From: Chrysopilus asiliformis
Taxonomy: Eukaryota; Arthropoda; Insecta; Diptera; Rhagionidae
Length of the DNA stretch: 64,000 nucleotides
Direction: 5' to 3'
NCBI GenBank assembly: GCA_964034945.1
Contig: OZ035960.1
Location: forward strand, 28,941,487-29,005,486
The notes beneath the pieces were generated by a model. The model worked only from the letters and a program-made list of their open reading frames with translations, made no database searches and was not told where the DNA came from. The translations under genes and the position numbers were made by a program. Shown piece after piece: positions 31,649-43,294 of the stretch (positions within the stretch are counted from its first letter, which is position 1; every line of letters starts with the position of its first letter).

Positions 31649-32585
31649 TAAAATCTGGTAACAAATTTCCAAATTTCGGTAGACTCACTATTTTTTTAAT
31701 AGGCTGTGCATAAAAAATCCACAGTAATTTATTTCCTATCTCCCTTCTCCCACCCTTCTACCCCTCGTCGCGTTTTTTAGCAATTTACTACAATATTTTT
31801 AGCAAATCATGCATACCTGTCCTTGCTGAGTTAATGTTTCTATTTGCTTGTTTGCACCAAAAAAAATCCAGAAATAACTTCAAAAAGAAATCCAAACAAT
31901 ATTATTAAAAGTAATAGATGTTTTACTGGAATATGTCCTATACATTTCTCATTACTTGAAAAACGGTATCCCACTTCTGATGCTCTACAGATAGCTTCTA
32001 TCAATAATTTTAAGGCTCTAAAAACAAATAATTAAGTTTAAAAATTCTAAGAATTTAACAAAAAAAATCCAATCTTTAGCCTAAAATCTTATTTATCTAA
32101 AATAAGATCTAAAATATTATAAAATATTAAAATATAAATATTATCTAAAATTGTTAAAATCTTATAAGTAGGATATAATTTAACTAAAAAGGAATATATA
32201 TATATATAGAATAGCAAATTTTGTGAAATGTGTTTGCGACAAAATTCATTTTTTAAATATAGTAATAACGATTAGTTTTAAAATATTTAAAATTAATTTT
32301 TTTTGTTTGTAAATATTTGGTATTACAAAAATCTTCGACGTCTGTTCTCCGCTTCAACTAAACTACATTGTGAGATCTTGCAAAATTTTCGTCCTTGCAC
32401 ACTATCATTTCTGCATCTGCCACTTGATTATAGTGGCAGATACGTTCCGTACACCAAAAATACTAGCAGCCTATACATTGAATTACGAGTGTAGTGCAGC
32501 TGTCAACAAGACAGTTAGTTCACATAGTCCACCTCGCTTAGTTCAAATGGATAATAGACTTAGCTTTATGTATTTGAGTATATAT
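31649..32585. other. AT-rich spacer with one hairpin motif
   Basis: No gene was recognised. ATCTGCCACTTGATTATAGTGGCAGAT (32418-32444 as two short arms), then ACGTTCCGTACACCAAAAA, repeats the motif in receptor intron 1. A TA tract lies near 32197-32210. Confidence 0.45.
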
Positions 32586-32817
32586 TATCCCTTCTATTAT
32601 GTTCAAAAAATCAACACAAATAGAATGTTTGGGGTCATAAAATGACCCACGTGTATTTCCCTTTTTAATGCATACAAAATAATCGTAAATTACAATTTAT
32701 ACATGATCTTCGCAATAAGTCCAAAAGAAATTTGAATTCACAGAATTGTTAGTAACGATAATTTTGGTTTAAATTTCTTTGGGTCCTGAAATGACCCGAA
32801 CATAATAGAAGGGTTAA
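32586..32817. mobile_element. piggyBac-like MITE (CCCTTCTATTATGTTC)
   Basis: Starts CCCTTCTATTATGTTC and ends GAACATAATAGAAGGG followed by TTAA; the left flank is TTAT, a decayed TTAA. Inner GGGTCAT...ATGACCC words are repeated near both ends. Confidence 0.65.
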
Positions 32818-33009
32818 GTTTTCAGCAGCGGTATCACTATTAATACGTTTTGTGGACGTAAATTCTATAGCCCTCGTTTTCAAAATCAAAATTTTACAGT
32901 TACATTTCCATTTTCATAGTAAATCCACTAATGTGTAGTAATGGAAAAAAGAGCATTGGAAAAAACACGTCAAGTAAAGTTTTTAAACTTACGCAATTAG
33001 GAAAAAACT

Positions 33010-33238
33010 ACAGATAAGATAAAAACTATAATTGCTAGGGACCAATCACCAAATAGTCTATATGAAAAACTACAAAATTTTTATAAAAATTCCAAAATTT
33101 CATTTGGAGGAGGGGAGAAGTACTGGTCCGATTGGATTTTGATGTATACAAGAGTTATGTAAAATTTTATTGTCAACATATTTTGCTTTCGTAAAATTTT
33201 CAATGTTGAGCAAATTACAAAAAACTGTTTATGACCCT
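33010..33238 (+). repeat. Family C repeat, copy C6 (5' part)
   Basis: AACTATAATTGCTAGGGACC, then GGAGGGGAGAAGTACTGGTC and GATTGGATTTTGATGTATA. It is truncated before the GACGGACA run and runs into the GACCGGTCAC array. Confidence 0.55.
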
Positions 33239-33240
33239 GG

Positions 33241-33502
33241 TCGCAAAGTGTCGGTGGCAAATGGGTTTATTAGACGGTTGCTTTGTGACCGGTCAAAATG
33301 AAACCAATATCAGATTAGTTACTTTGTAAGCAGTCACAAAAAACCGTTTCAAATCGGTTACTTGGTGACCGGTCACAATGAAACCATTTGCAAATCGGTT
33401 ATTTGTGACCGATCACAAAAAAAGCGTTGCAAATCGGTTACATTGTGACCGGTTACAAATTAGGCGTTTCAAATCGGTTACTTTGTGACCTGTCGTAAAG
33501 CT
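33241..33502. repeat. ~40-base tandem array with TGTGACCGGTCACA core
   Basis: Five to six imperfect units of the pattern TTTGTGACCGGTCACAA..AAACCG then TTTCAAATCGGTTAC. The TGTGACCGGTCACA core is a perfect 14-base palindrome in the best units. Confidence 0.85.
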
Positions 33503-33892
33503 GTTGTTTTTTTATTGTTTTTATCGTGCTCGTTAAAAAATAATTTACAAACAGTAGTATCGAAGTATAAATAGTCAGCTTTGAGCCAAATGAATCATAC
33601 TGACAGCGTTTCTGATGTACACTTGGAATACAAGTCTGCATTGACGCCACACTTTATTTGCCCCACCCGCTTGTGAGTTCTGCGCGCCTTGCCCACTGGG
33701 CTGCTTGCTCCTTTGGCGGAGCACAGTTAAAATGCAACATGGTTTTTATAGTTTTTATTTTTAACAATATTAATTATTAGTAATAAAAATGGTTATTATT
33801 TATAATTTTTACTTAAAATATATTATTTTTATTTAAAAAATAATAATAATAAATAAAAAAACCCTAAAAACAGAAAAAAATCTGTTGAGCGG

Positions 33893-33925
33893 GTTCGAGT
33901 CCCGATCTCGACTCGATTTTTTTTT
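33893..33925 (+). other. tRNA T-arm-like / pol III B-box remnant
   Basis: GCGGGTTCGAGTCCCGA has the T-stem and B-box consensus GGTTCGANTCC, and is followed within 20 bases by a T-run that could end pol III transcription. No D-arm, anticodon arm or acceptor stem can be built upstream, so it is not a tRNA gene; a tRNA-derived SINE scrap is possible. Confidence 0.45.
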
Positions 33926-33940
33926 TCACATTTTTTATGA

Positions 33941-34040
33941 AAATTAAAATTGTTATTATATTTTTATTTTTTTAATTCAATATTGAATATATTTTCAATA
34001 TTGAATTAAAAAAATAAAAATATAATAACAATTTTAATTT
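33941..34040. repeat. 100-base AT-only palindrome, 46-base arms
   Basis: 33941-33986 is the inverted complement of 33995-34040 (inner tips AATTCAATATTGA / TCAATATTGAATT), with an 8-base loop. Almost no G or C is present. Confidence 0.9.
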
Positions 34041-34379
34041 TTTTTAACCCATATTTAATTTATCCAAGACGTTTTGATTAAATTTGCCATATTTTTCTTT
34101 CTGTATAGTAACATTATTTTTAAGAAAATAAAACTTAGTACTACATCATTTCCAATTACCTTCAGATCTATAAAGAATTTCGTTTTAAGACATTCAAGTC
34201 CGAATTTGTTTGAAACTCGAAAGTGTTAAAGTCAGTTAACTCCCAACAAGGTGTAACCCTAACATTTCAATGTGTTATTATTTTTTTACGCATTTCAAAG
34301 GTGCTAAAGTGATATTTATAAGTGTTAAAAATTAACACTTTTTCTTTGAAACTAGAAGAAATTTGACACTGACGGGTCA
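34041..34379. other. Unassigned spacer
   Basis: No feature was recognised. Confidence 0.35.
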
Positions 34380-34828
34380 AATTTCTAACTGTGTAGGGAG
34401 TCCGTCCGTCTGTTCATCTGCCCATCTGCCCGTCAACACCATAACTTTCGAAAAGATTTAGCCAGAGGCTTGACATTTTGTACAGTTCTGATTTTAGCAA
34501 ATATGTAGGCTAGGTTCTTTAACGAGAAAAAACTGGACTATTCCTTCCCCCCTCACCCATACAAACGAAACAGTAAAATGTATTTAGGATAAAATTTTAC
34601 ATAACTCCTCCATACATCAAGAACCATTCCCCCCTCCCTCCCATACAAATGGAATACTTTTTTCCCAGTTTCTCAAAAAATGTATAAAGACGAAATGTGT
34701 TTAGAATATGATTTTACATAATCGTTCCATATATCAAAATCCACGCTTTCTCTCACACAAACGATTTTTTTTTAAACATTTTGTCTGTTTTCATATACGA
34801 TTGCCACCTGGCAATTGTAGCTTGTCTT
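34380..34828 (-). repeat. Family C repeat, copy C2
   Basis: Minus-orientation copy with CCGTCCGTCTG-type 4-mers (reverse of the GACGGACA run), AAGACGAAATGTGTTTAGAA and the terminal TGCCACCTGGCAATTGTAGC hairpin near 34800. Confidence 0.65.
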
Positions 34829-35711
34829 ATGTTTATATAAACTAAAATTCTATTCGTCGCGTTAAAGTGTAAATTGCGAAAGAACGTAGACAAGAAAGTC
34901 ATGTGCTGTTCACATCAGATATTTTAATTTTACTTTAATAAATAATTTTAAAAAATTGTATTTATCTTAATTAATATTTACTGAGCAAATGAAAATAAAA
35001 AGAACTTATGTATTGTTTGATATGTTTCTATTAATCACATTATCCAGCTTTGATTTTATTAACTGAAAAATGAGAAACCACACAAAAGGGTATTATTTCG
35101 AGGTTAAATCACAAAGTATTACATAATACTGGAAAAAAATCACAAGTATGTAAGTACAATTTTAAAAATAAAATCAATATATCAAAATTCGTTATTTATT
35201 TTACATTCATCTCCACTCACTTTATTTTATTACAATGCTATTCTGATTTTTTTAATAAATTTTTACTAAATATGAAATGTTGATGAGCCACAATATTGTG
35301 TTTCGAAATAAAATTTTAATTAAAATCGAGAAGGAATGACACAAATATAATGAAAATAAACATATGCTAATTTGTGGGTTCATGTTTTTCACATTTAAAA
35401 AAAATACGGTAACATTTTTTAATTAAATCAATTGCAATACCGATTTCATTATTTACATAGTTAATTTTTAACATTTTCACGTTTAATGTAACCACTAGCA
35501 TTTTTATCTTAAATGAAGGGATGACAGAGTTTAAAAAAGCCCACATCGGTATTGAAATATTTTAAGTGAAATATTTTATTTTATTGTCACTTTGATGACA
35601 AATTAAAAAATTCGTGTATTTTTATTTCAATGTAATTCGGTGAGAATTTATTGAATTCTTTTTACTAAAATATTTTTGGTACAAAGAATCTTTTTTTGAG
35701 ATTCTGAAGTA
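34829..35711. other. Unassigned spacer
   Basis: AT-rich and non-coding. Nothing was recognised. Confidence 0.4.
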
Positions 35712-36483
35712 CAGTGGTGGCTCGATAATTGGGACACTTGGTAATTCGGACACCTCAGTAATCCGGACAGAAAGTTTTTAATATTAAAGACTCTGTAATT
35801 CGGACATAAGACAAAAAGTCTGACTCAGTAATCCGGACAATAGATAAAAATCGCGTTTGAACCTGCAAGTGCTCTATTATAACATTTTTTTTAAAACTAA
35901 CTATGGCTCCAATTAATAAAATTAAACACAACTTCCTAACAATAAAAGAAAAACTTGAAATTTTAAATAAATTAAAGAAACGCAATATAAAGTAGAATAT
36001 AATGTAGGGAAATCCACAATATCAGACATAAAGAAAAACTGAATGGTAAGTCATTCTAGCTATAATTGTGTTCATATGAGGGGTACCCCCCCTAATGGTA
36101 ATTAATTTTTGTGTGTGATGACGGGACCTTGGCGTTACAAATTTAATAAACCCTTTGGTTTTACCATACGGGTATCAAGATTGAATTTTATATGTCCGTC
36201 TGTCGGTCCATCCGTCTGTGGCGCGGATTGCGGGCGCACGGATTGAGCTAGAGACTTGAAATTTTACGCAGATTCGTTTTTCGTAAAATGCAAGGCTAAG
36301 TTCGTTAATGGGCAAAAATTGACCATTAGGGGGGGGGGGGGGGGGGGGGGTACGGGTTTTCAATAATTGTCAGATTGGCTCCATAACAAATGTTTAAATC
36401 AAAAATTGGGATGAAAATATATAGGTTTTAGTAATTCGGACAACGTCCGGTCTGCAATTGTCCGAATTATCGAGCCGCCACTG
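35712..36483 (+). pseudogene. Tigger/pogo element with CENP-B-like HTH remnant
   Basis: It starts CAGTGGTGGCTCGATAATT and ends AATTATCGAGCCGCCACTG, with TA on both sides. TCCGGAC/GTAATTCGGAC words repeat near the ends. From ATG 35903 the frame reads a short basic start, then FLTIKEKLEILNKLK, and after a frame change GKSTISDIKKN. This is the order of the CENP-B/Tigger N-terminal helix-turn-helix. The rest of the transposase is lost. Two opposed family B pieces (36070-36390) are inserted. Confidence 0.8.
36070..36390. repeat. Family B pieces B4 (+) and B5 (-), head to head
   Basis: 36070-36172 is a + copy with GGGGTACCCCCC joined directly to the tail (GACCTTGGCGTTACA...TACCATACGGGTAT). 36174-36390 is a - copy from the GACGGACA run to the TTGCCAATCTGGCAA area. 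A 22-base G homopolymer (36329-36350) replaces the GGGGTACCCC palindrome in B5. Confidence 0.7.
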
Positions 36484-36485
36484 TA

Positions 36486-38171
36486 TTTTTAATTTTAATA
36501 AAATATTTGAATGAAAAATTTATGTGAAAGACAAACTTTAAATATTTTTACTACACCAAAATTATTACCTGTGAAATATTTTGTGAATTAAAAATCTATA
36601 AAATTTAAATGAATTTCATTGCTTAAAACCATGCAAGACAATTTTTTCTCATGCTTTTGAAAATATTTGCTGTTAAAATATTAAATCAATAAATGATAAT
36701 CTTATGGGGAAATAAACTCAACTATTTGAATAATTTTAGCAATGCACGTTTACTCCAACTATAAAGTGCTGTTGGTACCAAATAATAATTTTCAGCCGCA
36801 TAACACACCTGAGCCAATGGAAAACAAAGTATATGTTGATATATAGACATACATAACCTGCACGCCTGCACAGGAATATCTTCATATTTGACCCAAAATA
36901 TCATACGGTCTGAAAAATAAAACCAGGATAAGGATAAATGTGTGTATATTCAGAAATTTTAAAGAACGCCAGGTAGAAGAAATATTAGAAGAAAAATACA
37001 AATAAAATGTTGTTTGTTTCCTGTTTAAAGGAACAACATTCGTTCATATTTGATAGTGCAAACACTCAGCTGAAAATTTACCTTGGCCGCAAATAAACAA
37101 AAAGGTGCAACCACGAAAAAGACTATAGAATGTAATCAAATCAGGTGAGTAAAACCAAATCACAAACACAAATGCGATAATGGTGAAGAATTTCAATGGC
37201 GACTAAAGAAAAATGAAGAAAAATTCACCATAATGATAAAGAATGACGTTGCCGTTGCCGGTCCGCAACTTAAGTCCAAAGACCTCAAAGTAAATCAAAG
37301 AAAATGTTTGCTTGTGGTGTTTGTAAGCAAATCCAAACTTACACAGGCCCATGACATTGAATTTTACAACAAATTTATCTTCTTAATTCTTCGTGTTCAC
37401 TTTTTCTTGAGCAGACTTTCTTTGCATTACCCATCAATGTGCTTCATAACTTCACAACTACACCAAAAAATAAAGAACATTATTTTCTTATAGTTTTTAC
37501 ATTAACATACATTCACTGTCAAAATTTTTTTCTTTGATTTTTTTTTTATTTGAAAGAAATTTAAAGATCTTGAAGCATCAAGAAATTAAAAACTATTAAA
37601 AAGAAATATAAAGAGAAAAAAAATTCTTGGTCGATTGTTGTTTTGGACCATGCAAAATTTGAAATTTTAAGTTTTATATGAAAAATTGTTATAATAAGCT
37701 GCTTATAAGTAAGGGTTAATAATTTAATGACAACTAACCCTGGGCGTCTGCAGGGATTTTTCCAGGGGAGTCGAAATTTTTTATGGGTGGGTGGCCATAC
37801 TTTTTTTGGGACCAGTCCGGGACGAGATGAGCAACAAATTTTATATAGAAAACAAAACTTGATTTAGATTAAAACCACGGTAAAAATTCAATAATGTGCG
37901 ACGCAGGCGAAAATGCGGCGTAGTTATTTAAATCAAAAGATACACAGTACCAAGCAAAAATTAGCTTAATTTCTTTCGCTCTGTACGTTTCATGATTTTC
38001 TACAACGGAAAATTGTAAATAAAAATAACAAAAGAGATCCGCCGCAGGCCAAATTTTTTCAGATAATGCACCTTTCCTGGAAAATGGTTGAAAAAATGTA
38101 CCGCAGGCGAAAAAAATGAACTTTAGAGCAACCGCCAGTCGAAATAGAGTACGTTATTTTTAGTGATAATT
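36486..38171. other. Unassigned 1.7 kb, no gene seen
   Basis: Unique-looking AT-rich sequence. The open frame at 37233-37493 lacks recognisable features. No shared repeat was found. Confidence 0.4.
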
Positions 38172-38410
38172 GAGGCGTTAAAAGCTAGAGTGGACCAACC
38201 CACATTTTTGAAGCTTTTCCACTTTTGTACTATTATTGACTGTAAATTTTTGGAAAAAAAAATTTCTGTGGACTTTATTACTCAATGCTGAAATATTCTT
38301 TTGTGCATCCAAACATTTTTATCTAAAAACTCACTCGCAATAGTGATTCAAACACAAAATAATTCACGATTTTGACATGTGGGTTGGTCCACTCTAGCTT
38401 TTAACGCCTC
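38172..38410. mobile_element. GAGGCGTT MITE, copy 2 (4-bp TSD AATT)
   Basis: The ends GAGGCGTTAAAAGCTAGAGT...ACTCTAGCTTTTAACGCCTC are perfect inverted repeats extending through GGACCAACCCACAT. AATT flanks both sides (38168-38171, 38411-38414). The interior is the inverted version of copy 1. Confidence 0.9.
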
Positions 38411-39046
38411 AATTTTTTCTTGTGTTTGAAAAAGTATTACATTAATTTCAAAAATCCGGGACAAACATTTAGTTTTCGGTACGTCGGGACAAAAAGTAGT
38501 ACCTCGGGGCTATTCCAGCGATTCCGGGACGCCTATTTCTGGGAAAAAATCACGCAATGGGCTGTTTTTATTTAAATGCTTTTAACGTACTTAGACCTGA
38601 AACTATTTAAGTCAGAACTTTGAAAAAAAAATTCGGTCAAAATATAATAAAATATGCCTACAAACCATCAGAAAAACACTGAAAAAAATTAACATATAAG
38701 GGTTGCTGAGAACAACCCGTCCTATATATAGTACGGAAGGCACACGTATACTCAAAAAAATTATATTAATAAAACTCAAAGGGTTGATTGCTTAAGATTC
38801 AAATAACATTTTAAAAAATGAAAAAATTGCGTGTACTGTATTTAGCAAAAGATCAAACTAGTAGATGACGTATTAATTTAACTGATGGTTTTAGGCAAAT
38901 TTTTGCGCTAATATTGGTTAACGCCACAACTTTTTTCATGTACTGCGTACAGTAAGCTGGAAGAAAGCACTATGTTTAACTTTTGACGCGACGCAGCACA
39001 CGACGCTTTCATTTTAATTTCACTTTTTTCAGGGAGTATAAAGAAC
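38411..39046. other. Unassigned spacer
   Basis: No feature was recognised; contains short TACTGCGTACAGTA palindromes near 38940. Confidence 0.35.
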
Positions 39047-39049
39047 TAA

Positions 39050-39263
39050 AGCTAGAACCAAAATTACGCGTTCGTGCGGGCGGCATTATTTTGTTTTGGC
39101 ATCTAGTAGTTGTCACCGCGTCTAAAAGTAGAGACTGAGCCTACTCTATGCGGCAGGGACGCGGCAACGCGTCTGAGCAACGCGCAATTATACATTTTAT
39201 GCGTAGTTTTTACCTTCACCGCGTGGGTGCCGCACGCACGAACGCGTAATTGTGGTTCTAGCT
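39050..39263. mobile_element. 214-base GC-rich MITE, TAA duplication
   Basis: The ends AGCTAGAACCAAAATTACGC and, reversed, AGCTAGAACCACAATTACGC extend through GTTCGTGCGGGCGGCA with few mismatches. TAA flanks both sides (39047-39049, 39264-39266), as expected for PIF/Harbinger-type insertion. CpG-rich against the background. Confidence 0.75.
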
Positions 39264-39266
39264 TAA

Positions 39267-39780
39267 TAGTTTTTTTTTTTTTTTTTTTGAAAATCCGAGT
39301 GGTGAGGGGGGCTGTGGCGGTACCTGCGGACGCCCATGCGACTGACGCTTTCGGCGAATTTTGACGATAATTTAGATGTGGTTGGAAGACTTGCGTTCGC
39401 TTAGATATACCGAATCGCTCGCCAAAGTTCGATTCGCCTGCATCTGACGAGAGTGTAGGGGCACTACAGTGTGTTAAAAAAGTTTCGCACCATTACGATA
39501 ACATTAAAATATGGAAAGTTTGAAACCATATTGTTTTTTGTCAAAGATATACTAAAATATCATTCCAGTCACGATTACTGATCATTCTTTTAATTTTTTT
39601 TTTTTTTGGAAATTGGATCATCATTTACAGAATACGAAAAGTGGAAGAGAATTATTTTTATACGTTAATTCGCGGGGTGGTGGTGGGAAACTTTCTTAAC
39701 ACAGTTCAAAGAAAATTCAAGGAAGAAGTGTGAAAATCGCACTGGAATTTGATTGAAATTTAAAGAAAAAATCAGTTGTG
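39267..39780. other. GC-rich patch then AT spacer
   Basis: 39290-39475 is locally GC-rich (GGTGAGGGGGGCTGTGGCGG, CGGACGCCCATGCGACTGAC) without a usable reading frame. It could be an unannotated 5' UTR or promoter, or an old repeat. The rest is AT-rich. Confidence 0.35.
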
Positions 39781-40054
39781 ATCAACATTAAACCTTTCCT
39801 CTACAATATTTAATTTCGGAAAAAATATGTGAAAAAATGGTATCTTCAAATACCTCGAAAATCGTTAAAAACACGCAAAAATTGGTTGGGAAAGGACTGC
39901 AGGAAAATTTCTTTTCTTCGAATTTTGTTGAATTTTTCGCCAAAATCCTGTAGTATTCGAGTAATTTTGAAAAAAACTGTATTTAAAAAAAAAAATGTGT
40001 GGGAGTTACCTGCTATAGCTAACGTTACTTTTCTAAAAATTTATTAAAAAAAAT

Positions 40055-40236
40055 ACGATTCTCGTAAAATTCATTTACAAAAAATTTCAAGTCGCTAGCT
40101 CTAGCTCAACCCGTTCTTCCTCGAAACGGACAGACATCCTCGAAACCGATTTTATACTATTCGGAAAGTTTCTATCTGCCCCCGTTCTCCTGTCGGTGTC
40201 CATCATGAATACAATACTTTCCCTCTATAGCAGAGG
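40055..40236 (+). repeat. Family D repeat, copy D2
   Basis: Words in order: TTTCAAGTCGCTAGCTC, GTTCTTCCTCGAAACGGACA, TTTCTATCTGCCCCCGTTCT, GTCGGTGTCCATCATGAATA, and a terminal hairpin CTTTCCCTCTATAGCAGAGG. The same order occurs at 51840-52072, and part of it at 20440-20625. Confidence 0.7.
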
Positions 40237-42410
40237 AAAGTAAAAAGCGATTTTAACAATTAAGTTTTTAAATTATGAAAACCTGTATTATTCCTTCCAA
40301 TTTTCTTCCATATTTTTAAAAGTTAGAAACATAAGAGTGTTGTTTGTAAATATTTTAGCGCAACTGAGTTTTTTCGATTTATAAACCAATTAATTTAAAA
40401 CTGTTGTTTAAAAGTTGTTTACGAACTGTAGTACTTAAAAAACTTGAATACAACTAAAATACTAGTATTTTTGCATTTCCCAGTGAAAATAACTTAAAAC
40501 AGAAGATTTAATTGGGTTAAGACGATGGTAGATATACAAAAAAAGCACTGAAAAATTAGTAATTATATTTTAAAGGGGAAAATTTTCTTCACAGAAAAAT
40601 GTGTATTTTGCGAAAGTTTAACGAAGTCCTATCGTTGCCAGTTTGAATTTTGTTTTGAAACTATGCTAGAATTCAACGACAGTCAGGGAAAACTTTTTGA
40701 GATTTACCCATTATTATCAATCTTTTTGAACGGTACTGTATACAACTAACGAATATATCCATCTCGTATAGTATAGGAGCCATAGTAGAGAATGGAAGTA
40801 GAAGTAGACATAGAAAATCTAAACTGTGGAGCGATGGATCCACAACCAGCGACCATAGCCATCATCTTAGCCTCAGCCACCTCATATTCGTCGTCTTGAG
40901 TTAATCGTGTAAAGTCTGTGCCGCAAGAAGACAACTGTAAACGATTTATCATTAAGTCTCACAGTCCAAGTATCGGCTTCGGCTTTATGTTCGTGTATGG
41001 TAAATGGTAAACTTATTCTCTGCCACTTCATCGTCTTGAAGTGTTTCCACACAAAATCCAAAAGATAAAGTTTAGTCCTTCGAATGGCCGTAAATCTTGA
41101 ACGGTGAAAAGTTTTCGGACAATAACAGGAAGATTTCGCCTTAGAACTTAATCAACCAAGGATATCTGCTACTAAGTGTTGAGAAAAAAAAATGCTCAAA
41201 CAGCCAAATAAACACGTATCTTGAATGGTCATTTGATCAAAAGGTGTAAATATGGTGTAAAGTGAATTTTAAGTGCTAATTTACTACAGCAGTGAGTCTA
41301 TGTGTAAGTGAAAAGTGGCTAGAAATCAAGTGGCCCTAATCATTTTAAGATGGTCAATAAATTTAACTTGTTGTAAGAAGTTTCTTGGCTCCAACCCCAT
41401 CGGTTCAACATGAGTGCAAGTTTAACCACAAGATAGAAGAAACTTTCTTAGAATAGTTAATGGTGGATTTGCCCTATGATTCTCATTCCGTTTCCGTTCG
41501 GCGAATTTACCCATTAAATCACAGAATGTATAATTTTTTTTGTGTCGACTAACGGTATCGGTGCTTCGTTTTTATTAAATTTATTATGCTTCGGTCAAGT
41601 TAAAATATGCATTTCCACTACTTAGCACTTTTTTACACCTGGAAAATTATTTCTTTCTATTCGTACGAGTCATAAAAAGCTTCAATGATGGCTAAGTTAT
41701 TATTACCCAGTAATCACGGTAATCGCTTATATAAAAAAAAAAACACTCCACTTAATCTTAAGATGGATTAGCTATGATATTTTGCAGTTGTGAGATACAT
41801 ATGCTCGTATGCTGTATCTGAGAATTTTTGAAGTTCATGATGTCGGTTTTAGGGGGGTCAGTTACACCTTTACGATGTGAACTCTTGGCTGGCTTTGACC
41901 GTTTTTGGTGATGGATTGCAACGTCATTTCAAATAAGATTTAACCCACTTTCGATAATTTGACAGTAAAGTGATTCATATGATATCTAGCGATTTTTCTG
42001 GAATTCTCGAAAGTGATTTTTAACGGAACTTTCAATTTAAAAATTTTGCGAAATTGAAAAGCATTTTTGTTTTGCATTTGACCAAATTATTGTACAAGAA
42101 AATTTTCTATCGGACAGAAAATAATTCCACCCACGTAAAATCACATTCCGTTGCGCTTCTATTTCCATTTTGACCTCAAAAAATTGAAAAAAAATCGGTA
42201 AACTATAGCTTGGCCAAAATGTAAATTTAAAGATTTATGTTAAACTCAGAATACAGCAATAGAACTTAGGAATATTTGGCGTGGGTAATTTTTTTTAGAT
42301 TTTCTTGAAGATTTTGATATTTCCTGGTAAAATTTCTTGTACTAAAATCAAAATTTTAATTTATGCAGACCAATACAAATATCTTGAATAGCTTGCATAA
42401 CTCGATGCCA
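40237..42410. other. Unassigned 2.2 kb, possible non-coding exon region
   Basis: Less repetitive than its surroundings (40700-41500 has balanced composition and few repeat words), but no splice-bounded coding exon was found. The minus-strand frame at 40746-40952 has no recognisable features. Confidence 0.35.
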
Positions 42411-42553
42411 GTGGCCTATTTCACCGAACTACAAATTACAATTACAAATTTGTACTAAAGCAAAATAAGCCAGTAATTTACAAGTTTTGTTAAAAAATCA
42501 CTTGAAAAAAACTTGTAAAAACAAATTTGTAAGTTGGTGAAATAGGCCACTGG
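42411..42553. mobile_element. TGGCCTATTTCACC MITE, copy 2
   Basis: CCAGTGGCCTATTTCACC and GGTGAAATAGGCCACTGG are perfect inverted ends around ACAAATTTGTA-rich sequence. Compare 13860-13977. Confidence 0.8.
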
Positions 42554-42871
42554 TTAAAGATTTTTTTTGTATAAATTTAAAATATTTTTTGTATAAAAAA
42601 ACCAGCCAACCAACTTAAAACTTTTGAGAAAAAAACCTTTTTTTTTTAAACTCAACATCATATTCATGGAAAGCGACCCCAAAAACAACCCAAAAGATAT
42701 TTTTCGGCCTTCTAGCTGACAGGTTTTGTGCTAAAATCTAAATTTTAAAAAACCAAATAACTATGCATCTCCCGTTTACCCCTTGCGGATGGAATTTCAA
42801 AAATCCCCGGCTTTTTGAGCGCTTACGTCATGGAGGGAACATAGTGTGTACGTTATAGATTTCTCTTTGCA

Positions 42872-43145
42872 GGTGTTTAGACTGGTCGGTGAGGATTCAG
42901 AAAGCCAGGTTCAGAAGTTTTATTATATAGATATTTGTCCATCGTCACCTAAAAGGATTCAACCAATTTTAATTAAATCTCTGGTGGTAAAAGATCCAGA
43001 TAATGTTATTTTTTTTTTTATGATTTTTCTCACGATGTTACAGTTTTTTTTGCGCAACTCAGCGTTTCCCTATCGATATCAACTCCTCCAGAAGCACACT
43101 CAGGGGAAGGGAAATTTTCAAAAAGAATATGTATTTCTCACTTGA
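42872..43145 (+). other. Orphan open frame after a splice-acceptor-like site
   Basis: CTCTTTGCAG at 42863-42872 is a fair acceptor. It is followed by about 45 codons of balanced composition (FRLVGEDSESQVQ, YYIDICPSSPKRIQ), then a T-rich hydrophobic stretch and a stop at 43145. No donor, family or partner exon was found. It may be chance or a decayed exon. Confidence 0.25.
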
Positions 43146-43294
43146 ATTAGAGTCAGTTTCCTCTTGATATCTTATTTCCGCAAAAGTTTCAGTTACTTAA
43201 TAACACTTTAACCTTAATTCTTAATTTTTTTAAGTCGTTTTTTGTAGTAGCTAAACAATTTATCAGAAAATTTGAATTTCATCATAAATGAAAT

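Noticed and set aside
33241..33502. CRISPR-like array
   Set aside because: Units are contiguous ~40-base imperfect repeats without unique spacers, in an insect-like genome.
33893..33925. A tRNA gene
   Set aside because: Only the T-arm/B box is present; no acceptor stem, D-arm or anticodon arm can be drawn in the flanking A/T-rich sequence.
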